Origin: Herbiconiux moechotypicola
GTDB lineage: Bacteria > Actinomycetota > Actinomycetes > Actinomycetales > Microbacteriaceae
Reading direction: 5' to 3'
NCBI RefSeq assembly: GCF_024979255.1
Contig: NZ_JANLCN010000004.1
Location: 1-64,000, forward strand
DNA: 64,000 bases
Positions 1 to 7,745 of the stretch are shown piece by piece. The position numbers and the translations under genes are program-made. The notes beneath the pieces are model-generated. The model did no database searches and was not told the DNA's origin. It worked only from the letters and a program-made list of their open reading frames with translations. How positions within the stretch are numbered: the stretch's first letter is position 1; the number at the start of each line of letters is the position of its first letter.

Positions 1-858
1 AAAGCGCTCGGCGCCGACACCGGGATCTCGAAGTCCGAGGTGTCACGGATCTGCGGCAACCTCGACGAAGACGTCGCCGCGTTCCGCGACCGACCACTGG
101 CCGACCAGCACTACCCGTATGTGTTCCTCGACGCCACCTACTGCAAAGCCCGTGTCGGACGGCGCGTCGTGTCCCAGGCGGTAGTCATCGCGGTCGGAGT
201 CGCCGCAGACGGGCGCCGGGAGATCCTCGGATTCGAAGTCGGAGAGACCGAGTCACAACCGTTCTGGACCACGTTCCTGCGGTCCCTGAGAGCGCGCGGT
301 CTGGGCGGGGTGCAGTTGGTGATCTCCGACGCTCACACCGGCCTGATCGCGGCGATCCAAACCGTGTTCGCCGGCGCCTCGTGGCAACGCTGCAGAGTGC
401 ACTTCATGCGCAACGTGCTCTCGAACGTCCCGAAGACGGCCGGGCCGATGGTCGCGTCGATCATCCGCACGATCTTCGCCCAACCCGACACCGAGCACGT
501 GAGAGCCCAGTTCGACGAAGTCGTGCGTATGCTCACCCGCTCGCACCCGAAGGTCGCCGGCATGCTCGACACGGCCCGTGATGACCTCCTCGCGTTCACC
601 GAGTTCCCCGCCGCGCATTGGCGGCAGATCTGGTCCACGAACCCTCTCGAGCGGCTCAACAAGGAGATCAAACGCCGCACCGACGTGGTCGGCACCTTCC
701 CGAACCCCGCCGCGCTACTGCGACTGGCCGGGCACGTCCTGATCGAGCAACACGACGAATGGGACGGCGCCGACCGCCGCTACTTCAGCGAGCACTCCAT
801 GGCCCTACTCCTGACCGAACCCGAGGAGGTGGCAATCCCAGAACTGACCGCGGCATAA
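1..858 (+). CDS. IS256-family transposase, 3' part (5' end outside window)
   Basis: This is the transposase of an IS256-family (mutator-type) insertion sequence. The frame is already open at base 1, so the gene starts upstream; a GTG at 40 is only an internal codon. The visible part carries the family signature: LDATY (first catalytic Asp), ISDAH with a conserved VHFMRN block after it (second Asp), and LERLNKEIKRR (catalytic Glu). About 285 residues are visible of a protein usually near 400 residues long, so the N-terminal DNA-binding region is missing from view. The stop is TAA at 856-858. It borders the defence genes that follow and suggests that the island was assembled or moved by mobile elements. 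Whether the element is intact cannot be judged because its left end is not visible. Confidence 0.93.
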   Translation, partial: KALGADTGISKSEVSRICGNLDEDVAAFRDRPLADQHYPYVFLDATYCKARVGRRVVSQAVVIAVGVAADGRREILGFEVGETESQPFWTTFLRSLRARGLGGVQLVISDAHTGLIAAIQTVFAGASWQRCRVHFMRNVLSNVPKTAGPMVASIIRTIFAQPDTEHVRAQFDEVVRMLTRSHPKVAGMLDTARDDLLAFTEFPAAHWRQIWSTNPLERLNKEIKRRTDVVGTFPNPAALLRLAGHVLIEQHDEWDGADRRYFSEHSMALLLTEPEEVAIPELTAA

Positions 859-1289
859 TCAACACAAGCTGATCCCGCACGGTGTCGAGAAACTCCACCA
901 CACAGCGGGACGTCACCGGCGCAGGCGAGAAGAGGGACAAGAGAAGTGGGTAAGTAGAAGAACAAATTGAACAGCAACAAGGTGCAGGGAGGAGTGATCG
1001 GGAGAGGGGCATGCAGATGACGAAGTGGGATGCGGCCATTTTGGACTGGTCGAGCGTGGTCCGGGTCGCGGACGTGGACGGGGATTCGGTGGGCCCGCGG
1101 AGGGCTGGCTGGTACGGGGAGCGTGGAGACTGTGGGGTCGCGGACGATGCCGAGCTCGTGTCCGAGCTGTGGAGCAGCGCGACATTTGCGGTCGCCGGCT
1201 ACCGCCACACGAGGTCCGTCGAGTCGGGACTCATTACGGCTGTGCGGGCTGAGTAGGCGAGTAGGCCAGTCTGCTGGTCGACTGCCGCG
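859..1289. other. Non-coding stretch after the IS256 transposase
   Basis: I see no convincing gene here. The first 60 or so bases probably contain the right inverted repeat of the insertion sequence, around 885-920 (a GTCGAG...GGGACGTCACC-like end), but it cannot be confirmed because the left end lies outside the window. From about 930 base use becomes A/G-rich, then ordinary. A short open frame at 1011-1256 has no ribosome binding site that I can see and no recognisable motif. Confidence 0.5.
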
Positions 1290-2081
1290 ATGGCCTGGCA
1301 GAATATCGATGTGTCCGACGCCATCAACGGCTTGTTCGATCCCAGCCTTAGCGAGACTCCGCCCTCGATTGACCTCGTTGCGCTGAGACAGCTTCTTCAG
1401 GCCCAGGCGAACACGATCGTGGCGGTGGGCACTGGGGGCGAGCGCATCCAGAACGTGGACGCTCGCTGGCAACGAGACACTCGCACGCTTAATGCGAACT
1501 TCCGGCGTCTTGGACTACAGCCTCCGTTTCCTTGGGGTGGACTATGGGACTGGTACGGGTACTACTCGCAGAATCTCGCAACATACCAAGAGCGCCGAAG
1601 TCACGTGCGCGACCTAACCGAAACCGCGCTTGCCCAGCTTGAGATGGCTGAGGCGCGCGGAGGCGTTCACGACCCCGCTGCCGACGACGACACTCCAACG
1701 TGGCAGAATCTCAACGGGCGCATCTCGGGGCTAGTTGAAGAGTACTCGAGTGCTCGGGATCGCGATGGATGGCAGGACGTTGGACGACGAAGCCGCGAGA
1801 TTCTCATCGACTTTGGCAAGCTAATCGCGGACCCAGCCATTGTTCCTGAAGGGCAGGAAGCCCCGAAGGGCGCAGACGCGAAGGCTTGGTTCGACTTGTT
1901 TCTGGCGCGATACGCGAGTGGTCGTGACAAGTCAGAGTTGCGATCTACGATGCGTGCTGTCTGGGACCTCGCTCAGAAGGTAACTCATGGAGACATCGCG
2001 GATGTCGACGCATTCGCTGCTGCACAGGCGACCGTCATGGTGGTACGCACGGCGCAGAAACTGCAGCGTGACGCTGAATAG
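1290..2081 (+). CDS. Unrecognised 263-residue soluble protein in defence island
   Basis: I do not recognise this family. The protein is hydrophilic, rich in Asp, Arg and Gln, without a signal peptide or membrane segment, and probably mostly helical. The last 60 residues (WDLAQKVTHGD followed by an Ala-rich helix) vaguely resemble the C-terminal helical tails of abortive-infection or HEPN-type proteins, but a full R-x4-6-H motif is not present. ATG at 1290 is the first in-frame start; no strong Shine-Dalgarno is visible. Its GC content is clearly lower than in the metabolic genes further right, in keeping with acquired DNA. The next gene starts 11 bases after the stop, so the two probably form an operon. 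The position between a transposase and CBASS makes a defence role plausible but unproven. Confidence 0.7.
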   Translation: MAWQNIDVSDAINGLFDPSLSETPPSIDLVALRQLLQAQANTIVAVGTGGERIQNVDARWQRDTRTLNANFRRLGLQPPFPWGGLWDWYGYYSQNLATYQERRSHVRDLTETALAQLEMAEARGGVHDPAADDDTPTWQNLNGRISGLVEEYSSARDRDGWQDVGRRSREILIDFGKLIADPAIVPEGQEAPKGADAKAWFDLFLARYASGRDKSELRSTMRAVWDLAQKVTHGDIADVDAFAAAQATVMVVRTAQKLQRDAE

Positions 2082-2092
2082 GGGGCAATGCC

Positions 2093-2338
2093 GTGGCTAA
2101 CTTCGATGAGGACACGCTTTGTGCCATTGGAGAATTGATCGCGCTTGGCGAGCAGGAGGGGTTCGGCATCTCCTTCGAACCGGACGTCGATGGCTGGCGA
2201 GTCGGATTCTTGTGTGGAACGGGAGGTGGTGAGCTCTCCAGTGATTTCGATCTGCGGAGCGCCGCGCGGGGCGCCGTTCGACCACTGCTAGAACTCTCTG
2301 CGCGTCACGTCGCCAATCGGCGGGATCGACAGCGGTAG
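2093..2338 (+). CDS. Small unrecognised protein, 81 residues
   Basis: This small acidic protein probably forms an operon with the 263-residue gene that ends at 2081. A GTG start at 2093 sits six bases after a GGGGGC stretch that can act as ribosome binding site. The sequence has a predicted helix (residues 5-22), then a beta-rich stretch with aromatic residues (FEPDVDGWRVGFLCGTGGG), then a second helix ending in Arg-rich residues. I recognise no family. Its size and pairing would fit an accessory or immunity partner of the upstream protein, but nothing in the sequence proves this. Confidence 0.55.
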   Translation: MANFDEDTLCAIGELIALGEQEGFGISFEPDVDGWRVGFLCGTGGGELSSDFDLRSAARGAVRPLLELSARHVANRRDRQR

Positions 2339-2612
2339 CAGATGGTTCCTGCTCGGGACGGCAGGCTAAGCAGCCACGCTGGCAGAGATGGGGCCGTCTC
2401 CTCAGCGGGAGCTGCCCGACAGCGACGCTAATCGAGGCCTGAGACGACCGAACAACGGAAGCCGTCACAGGTCGGATCGCCTGGAAACGGCAACAAGTCG
2501 TATGTGGGGAGCTCGAGCAGGCGCATTAGATGCCACGATTTGATCCTTTACTGGGAACGAGCATTCTCGCAATCAGTGTTATTCGGACGCCTCGTGGTGC
2601 GTCTGCACTATC

Positions 2613-4316
2613 TCAAGCTTTCGCGTCGCCAGCCGCGTCGCTCCTGTTCTGGAGCGGCAGGAACACCGACGTGCGGGTCCGGGTGGATGCCGCATGCGGC
2701 AGGGTGAACAAATGGACTCCCGCAGTCGGCTCAAGAAGTTGTGTGGCGAGGAGCGAGACCATGACACCGGCTGCGGCGGCGAGGTCGGCTGCGGAGCCGT
2801 GAAAGGTTGGGACTGAGCAACCGCGGGTCGGAACGAGCATGCCGTGTGTCCCGCTCGACCACATTGAGTGGTACTCCTCCAGGGATGGGTCGGCCCCGAC
2901 GAGGCTCCCGGCCCTGGCATCCAGTTGCGCCATGGTGTGCGCGCTCCCCGCCGGCTTGACCAGGACCATTCCGACTGACGCGGTACGGGGGTCGACGGCT
3001 ACCTGCGCCACCAGGATGTGCTCCGAAAGCGAAGCGAGGAACTGTCCGAACGCCATGTTGACGGTGGCGTCGATGGCGAGATCGGGTTCGTGCAGTTCGC
3101 CGGTGCTATGGAGCCCCAGGATGTCCACGTCGAGGTCGTCGCGGATCGCGCGAAGCCGAGCGGCGAGGGCAGCCTGCTTGCTTGCACCGATGTCCTCTTC
3201 GAGGAAGTTCTGTCGGACCAGCAGTCCGCCCGAGATGGCAGCGGGGTCTGACAGCACGATTCCCTTCGCCCCAGCTCGTGCAACAAACTCGGCTATCCAG
3301 GATCCGAGGCCACCGCATCCGAAGATCATCACCGTACGACCGACGAAGGATGCCGTAGGGCGGGTCGAGTCTCGACGTGTTGTCACCGACGGCCTCTCAT
3401 CGGACACGCGCCACCAGTCGAGTGTCGGATCTCCTGGCTCGCCTCCTGAGCGGAGCGCATCCGCGACTTCAGCCGTCAACGCACCGACCAGAATGTGCGG
3501 TGCGCCGCCGGCGGGATGCGGAACAGCCAGAATGAATGGCTGCGGCGATGATTCTGGGTTCCGTTTCGCTGCGGCGATGAGCATCACGGAGAGTGAGCCA
3601 GCTTTGGTCGGCACCCCGGGCGCGGGCTGACCGCCTCGACTCAGCGTCGGGTCGTCGAGGAGCATTGCGAGCTCAAACAATGTGGTGCCGGTGCCCAGCG
3701 GCAGGTGCGCGGGTGCGGTCACTATCGGAGCGCGAAGACCATCAGCGCCGTCCGAGACGGTGAAGTCGAATCGGCGGTCAGTTCGGTCGACGAGAGTCGC
3801 GCGACCCGCATTCTTGCCGATCTCATCCCGAATGACGACAGTTGGAGTTGACGCTGTCGCATGCGAAGTCCCGCCGATGGCGTGGTAGAGCGACGTGTGC
3901 GGGTCGAACTTTCCGGCGGCGGCGTCTGCGAACCAGCCCCATAGGCGGTTGAGGAATCCGGCGGCGCCGTTGCCGGGGTTCCATTCTCGGTTCGGGTCCA
4001 GGTAGATACACAGGACCATGCCACAAAGCACGTGCGGATAGCCGACGAATCGTGAGTGGGTGACGTGAACCAATGGCGGCCGGGAGGAGTTCGCCGGAAT
4101 CGAGATTTCCACGATCTCGGTCGGCTCCAGGTCCAGTCCACCCTCGTCCTGGACTAGGCCACCGGTGTGGATCCCGAGCTGGACCGGCATCTCGCCAGCG
4201 TCGGTGAGTCTGCGACGCTCACGAACAATGACGAGTTCAGGATGCGCGCGAGCGACGGCGTCCAGGTCGGCGAGAAACTGTTCCTGCCACAGCGAACGAA
4301 CGGGCCCGCGGCTCAA
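2613..4316 (-). CDS. cap2: CBASS Cap2-like E2-E1 ubiquitin-transfer-like protein
   Basis: This is a ThiF/UBA-type activating enzyme fused to an E2-like domain, the Cap2 protein of type II CBASS. In characterised systems Cap2 attaches the C-terminal glycine of the CD-NTase to cellular targets and so primes it for signalling. The order is: an E2-like domain at residues about 1-150 with Cys103 in VLCIYLDP followed by EW; a middle region, probably the inactive adenylation-like domain, about 160-320; then an active adenylation domain with the nucleotide loop FGCGGLGSW (332-340). The likely E1 catalytic cysteine is Cys500 in RGCSVPTFHG. The length of 567 residues matches full-length Cap2. The ATG overlaps the stop of the CD-NTase gene by four bases, so the two are co-translated. 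No Cap3 (JAB peptidase) gene lies next to it. Confidence 0.9.
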   Translation of the reverse strand: MSRGPVRSLWQEQFLADLDAVARAHPELVIVRERRRLTDAGEMPVQLGIHTGGLVQDEGGLDLEPTEIVEISIPANSSRPPLVHVTHSRFVGYPHVLCGMVLCIYLDPNREWNPGNGAAGFLNRLWGWFADAAAGKFDPHTSLYHAIGGTSHATASTPTVVIRDEIGKNAGRATLVDRTDRRFDFTVSDGADGLRAPIVTAPAHLPLGTGTTLFELAMLLDDPTLSRGGQPAPGVPTKAGSLSVMLIAAAKRNPESSPQPFILAVPHPAGGAPHILVGALTAEVADALRSGGEPGDPTLDWWRVSDERPSVTTRRDSTRPTASFVGRTVMIFGCGGLGSWIAEFVARAGAKGIVLSDPAAISGGLLVRQNFLEEDIGASKQAALAARLRAIRDDLDVDILGLHSTGELHEPDLAIDATVNMAFGQFLASLSEHILVAQVAVDPRTASVGMVLVKPAGSAHTMAQLDARAGSLVGADPSLEEYHSMWSSGTHGMLVPTRGCSVPTFHGSAADLAAAAGVMVSLLATQLLEPTAGVHLFTLPHAASTRTRTSVFLPLQNRSDAAGDAKA

Positions 4317-5296
4317 CCGGCGCGTCCCGAGAGGCTGGTCGACGCGGGCGCGGACTTGGGCTCACCGAACGGCGCGCTCGACTCGGATGCTGCCGGCGCC
4401 TTGAAGCCGTCACCGAAGAGTGCCTGCCACTTCGCCACGCTGTCATCCTTGTCGGTCGAGTAGTAAGCGGCGTCCGCGTCTGCGGCGTACGTGTGGATTC
4501 GGTCGCGGAAGTTCGCGTAGGTTTCCTGTGTCCAACGGTGGTCGAAGCTGGCGCCGGAGCCGGAGGGGTCCATGATGACGGGCTTCGTGGGGTTGGCCTG
4601 GAGGTATTCATCGAGGTCGCTGACGATGTGCAGCAGTGCGGTTGGGACGTTCTTGTAGTAGCCCGTGTCGCCGAAGGTACGGAAGGCGCTCACCTGCTCA
4701 CCGAGGAGCGTAGTGAGGATGACGGAGCGGGTGCCCTTGAAGGATCCCCGGTGGTCGCGAAGGAACTTCACGAGGCGAATGACCCGACGAAGGTTGCCGC
4801 CAGCGACGGTGTCCTTCTCCTTCATCCACTTGGTGAACCCCTCGGGGTCGGTCAGCTCCCAGTTGTTGTCCTCATAATTCGCGACGTACTCGAGGCCACC
4901 GCGCGTGATGGCGGGGACGATGTCGATGTGGCACGAGTTCGCGTAGACGACACGTACGCACCGGTTCTTCCGATTCACCGGCATCTGCCCGTAGACGGAG
5001 TTGCGCACCAGCGCCGACTTCACGTTCGTGAGGAAGTCCTTCGCGGACCATTCCGGATCGTCCTCGAGGTACAGCATGAAGTCCGCGTCGAACTCGTTCT
5101 TGCCGACCGGATTGATGATCGTCCGGTGCGCCCATGAACCCTGCTTGCTCATGCCGAGAACGCGCGGGCCGAGTTCGCTGTCGTTCTGAAGAGCAGAGTA
5201 GATCTTCGCCACTCGGTCGTCGAGCGTGTCGAGCCGGAACTGACTTAGGTTGACGGTGTCTCGGAGCAGTACTCCGAAATGATCCTCCAGCTGCAT
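4313..5296 (-). CDS. CBASS CD-NTase (cyclic oligonucleotide synthase)
   Basis: This is a cGAS/DncV-like nucleotidyltransferase that should make a cyclic di- or trinucleotide alarm signal on phage infection. The nucleotidyltransferase core is visible: GS at residues 53-54 (KQGSWAHR), the acidic pair D70/D72 in EFDADFMLYL, and a third acid D125 in HIDIVP. I chose the ATG at 5296, giving 327 residues, because GGAAGGGAT stands nine bases upstream and the family start fits; an upstream ATG at 5350 would add 18 unconvincing residues. The protein ends in a flexible Ser/Ala/Pro tail finishing in Gly (GRAG), as needed for conjugation by Cap2. The exact clade and product cannot be told from sequence alone. 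Confidence 0.92.
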   Translation of the reverse strand: MQLEDHFGVLLRDTVNLSQFRLDTLDDRVAKIYSALQNDSELGPRVLGMSKQGSWAHRTIINPVGKNEFDADFMLYLEDDPEWSAKDFLTNVKSALVRNSVYGQMPVNRKNRCVRVVYANSCHIDIVPAITRGGLEYVANYEDNNWELTDPEGFTKWMKEKDTVAGGNLRRVIRLVKFLRDHRGSFKGTRSVILTTLLGEQVSAFRTFGDTGYYKNVPTALLHIVSDLDEYLQANPTKPVIMDPSGSGASFDHRWTQETYANFRDRIHTYAADADAAYYSTDKDDSVAKWQALFGDGFKAPAASESSAPFGEPKSAPASTSLSGRAG

Positions 5297-5402
5297 GACC
5301 GGATCCCTTCCAATTCGGATACTTGTCACCAAGCACCGCCGATGAATCACAACGGTGTAGTTCTATGATAAAGAAGGCCTCCGACATCGAGATGGGGATC
5401 GT
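5297..5402. promoter_or_regulatory. Divergent CBASS intergenic region
   Basis: This 106-bp gap lies between the minus-strand CD-NTase/cap2 operon and the plus-strand effector gene, so it must hold the promoters for both. It is AT-richer than the genes around it. A TATGAT hexamer at 5364-5369 on the plus strand (overlapping TATCAT on the minus strand) is a possible -10 element, but no clear -35 or operator repeat stands out. Confidence 0.45.
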
Positions 5403-6551
5403 ATGGCCCGTAGGAAGACGCAAGTCGCGAGGTCCCGTATCGGCGAAGCCGTGATTCGCGAAATCTGGGTTCGCGCAGCTGGCCGCTGTGTGCTGTGCTC
5501 GTCCTATCTTCTCGGCGGCGGTCGCACCTACTTCCACCACATTCCCCACGGGCAGGTCGCTCACAACGTAGGCGCGACCACGGGAAAGAAGTCACCACGC
5601 GGAAAGTCCTCTCTCACGCTCGACGAGCGCGCTCTCCCGGAGAACCTGCTACTCCTGTGCCACCAATGCCATCGGATGGTCGACGACATAGGCGCGGAGA
5701 AGATCTACAACGAGGAGTACCTCGCCCGACACAAGCGCGAACATGAGGATCGCGTTCGCCAAGTGACGAACTTCGCCACCGTGACACCAGCGGCGGTCGT
5801 TCGTGTTACTGGCAGAATCCGCGGGACACTCTCGGCCGCAACTGACCGACAGGTCGGGGCGGCTCTTCACTATGAGGATCTCCGACCGGCCGGCGAGCAT
5901 CCGCATGACTCGGAGTATGTCGTGACCATCGAGTCCGAGGACACCGATTCCTGGGTGTGGGATGAGGGCTCCAAGAAGATCGCGACCAGGCTCGCGGCAC
6001 TTCGTGACTCCCCGCACGCCACTGTCGCAGTCTTTGCGATGGCACCGATTCCGCTGCTGGTTTTCCTCGGTTCGCAACTCGACGATAAATCCGACATTCG
6101 AGTGTTCCCCCGATTCCGCGACGCCGAGGATCTCGCGTGCTGCTGGCGGAATGAACCGGCCACGCCTGCAGTATTTGAGCTGTCCTCGTCAGTCGCCGAT
6201 GCGACCGCCAAGGACGTCGTCGTCGCAGTAAGCGTCTCCGGCGTTGTGGACGCCGACCGGGCGCAGGCGGACCTTATCGGCGCTCCCCGTGTGTCTCTCC
6301 GCGCGAGCGAGCTCGGGCCGGATGCGATTCAGACGAAGTCGGACCTCACCGCATTCGCGTCCGCTTGGCGACGCACCCTTGCGAAAGTGGAGTCGGACTA
6401 CCCAGCATGCGAACGGATACACCTTCTGGCAGCCGTGCCAGTCGTCGCAGCGGTGGCGTGCGGTCAACATCATATGCGGGATGCCCAGCCGGCCCTGGTT
6501 GTCTATCAACGTGCCGCCGAAGAGTATGTCGAGGCGTTGACAGTCTCCTGA
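5403..6551 (+). CDS. cap5: CBASS effector: HNH endonuclease-SAVED fusion (Cap5-like)
   Basis: This is a 382-residue effector with an N-terminal HNH nuclease and a C-terminal SAVED cyclic-nucleotide sensor. Such proteins degrade DNA after binding the CD-NTase product, killing or stalling the infected cell. The HNH part shows Cys29/Cys32 (RCVLCS), His45/His46, then PENLLLLCHQCHRMVD, which supplies Asn81, Cys86, Cys89 and His90; the cysteine pairs should bind structural zinc. The SAVED-like region runs from about residue 130 to 380 with the usual alternating hydrophobic strands. The ATG at 5403 is preceded by an AGATGGGGAT stretch. Unusually, the gene faces away from the CD-NTase and cap2 genes instead of lying in one operon with them. 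Assignment to Cap5 rather than another HNH-SAVED type is by domain order. Confidence 0.88.
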   Translation: MARRKTQVARSRIGEAVIREIWVRAAGRCVLCSSYLLGGGRTYFHHIPHGQVAHNVGATTGKKSPRGKSSLTLDERALPENLLLLCHQCHRMVDDIGAEKIYNEEYLARHKREHEDRVRQVTNFATVTPAAVVRVTGRIRGTLSAATDRQVGAALHYEDLRPAGEHPHDSEYVVTIESEDTDSWVWDEGSKKIATRLAALRDSPHATVAVFAMAPIPLLVFLGSQLDDKSDIRVFPRFRDAEDLACCWRNEPATPAVFELSSSVADATAKDVVVAVSVSGVVDADRAQADLIGAPRVSLRASELGPDAIQTKSDLTAFASAWRRTLAKVESDYPACERIHLLAAVPVVAAVACGQHHMRDAQPALVVYQRAAEEYVEALTVS

Positions 6552-6583
6552 CCATCAATGACGGCACGTCCAGCAAGGCTCAG

Positions 6584-6625
6584 ACCACAGACCACAGACC
6601 ACAGACCACAGACCACAGACCACAG
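6584..6625 (+). repeat. Six perfect tandem copies of ACCACAG
   Basis: Six uninterrupted 7-bp copies stand 32 bp after the effector stop codon and before the convergent mrr-like gene. The period of seven would change the reading frame with each unit gained or lost, but no gene spans it. It is best read as a simple microsatellite, possibly of variable length between strains. Confidence 0.95.
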
Positions 6626-6719
6626 CCGCAGCGACGGTCGCCCCCGCGGCCCACGCAAAACGCTCTGACTGTCAAGACGTCAGCGCGAATCGCCAACTCC
6701 TCCAGCCTGGAGCGCATTC

Positions 6720-7745
6720 CTAGCCTTCCGCGATGTCCGCAACAACGAGCACTCGCGTCAATGGGACAACCGAACGCCACATCTCCGAAAGCTCCGAATA
6801 GTTCTCGAGCACCATTGTGACAACATCTTCCCCGGAGAGGAGCCGCAGGCCGGGACGCTGGCGCTCGATCGCGAGAGCGTCACGGGAGTAGCCGCCGAGA
6901 GTGATGAAGAGCAGCAGCTCGCCCTGACCTTGCGTGCCGATCAGCTGTTGTACGTCTGGCGCGCCGACCGTGCCCGTGTGGTGTTTGCACTGGACCTTGA
7001 TCAGAGGTGGTTCTATTCCAAGCGGGTCGCGATGTGCGATGACATCGACTCCGCCGTCCTGGGAGTACTGAGTGACTCGAGCTTGATAGCCGACGGCGCG
7101 AAGAAGCGCGGCCGTGAATTCTTCGAAGTCCTGGTGGCTAAGTCGCTTGTGAAGCGTCTCAAGGACGAAGTCACGGGTGTGTCTTTCAATCCGTGACGCG
7201 CGAGGCTCGTCGATCTCGTCCTCGCTTGCGGTCTGGTCCGCCACCAGGTCGATGGTCTTGGCCAGATCGTCGAGTGATTGCTCCGGGCTCTCTAGCGCCG
7301 CGAGGAACTCGTCGATGTGCCGGCGAACCCGGAAAACGGCTAGAACGGAGCCGATCTCATACAGCGCTGCTTGCGAGAACAGTGAACGAGGCAGGCCGAC
7401 GCGCTTCCACTCGACGCGTCGTCGGTGACGATGAGCTGAGGCGGAGGGCTCGAAGAAGTAGTCACTAGCGATCACTCCTAGGTTGATCGTCGAGTTGGGT
7501 TTGTAAGGCGCTACGACCACATCGCCAATCTGCATCTCGTCGCGAAAACGAGTGAGTACTCCCGCTTGGCCTGCGATAGATCGCACCTTCGCGTCCGGTT
7601 CGGCCGCCGTGAGCGCAGCCTTGATGCCGTCACGGCCCGCGGCGATTCCGGTGAGGTCTGAAAGTTCGTCCCAGCCGAGGCTGATGAAGCCGTCGTCGAT
7701 GAGCTCCGTGGTCAAGGTGTTGTTGTGCACGCCCCACGCATTCAC
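6720..7745 (-). CDS. Mrr-like restriction endonuclease, last gene of hsd operon
   Basis: This 341-residue protein has a C-terminal Mrr-type PD-(D/E)xK nuclease domain: D230-G-G-V-D234 followed by V-Q252-C-K254 and the typical VGAPDVQQLIG helix. The N-terminal 140 residues (MNAWGVHNN..., IGDVVVAPYK...) look like the small DNA-reading domain found in front of many Mrr-like restriction proteins. Such proteins often cut modified foreign DNA (type IV restriction). The ATG overlaps the hsdR stop codon by four bases, so it is translated as the fourth gene of the type I operon. Whether it acts alone or together with the Hsd complex is not evident. Confidence 0.85.
   Translation of the reverse strand: MNAWGVHNNTLTTELIDDGFISLGWDELSDLTGIAAGRDGIKAALTAAEPDAKVRSIAGQAGVLTRFRDEMQIGDVVVAPYKPNSTINLGVIASDYFFEPSASAHRHRRRVEWKRVGLPRSLFSQAALYEIGSVLAVFRVRRHIDEFLAALESPEQSLDDLAKTIDLVADQTASEDEIDEPRASRIERHTRDFVLETLHKRLSHQDFEEFTAALLRAVGYQARVTQYSQDGGVDVIAHRDPLGIEPPLIKVQCKHHTGTVGAPDVQQLIGTQGQGELLLFITLGGYSRDALAIERQRPGLRLLSGEDVVTMVLENYSELSEMWRSVVPLTRVLVVADIAEG

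Noticed and set aside
1011-1256. Possible small gene downstream of the IS256 transposase
   Set aside because: No ribosome binding site, no family motif, and two other frames are open over the same bases; I treat it as non-coding.
5297-5350. Extended CD-NTase start at 5350
   Set aside because: The extra 18 residues lack family character, and the ATG at 5296 has a good ribosome binding site.
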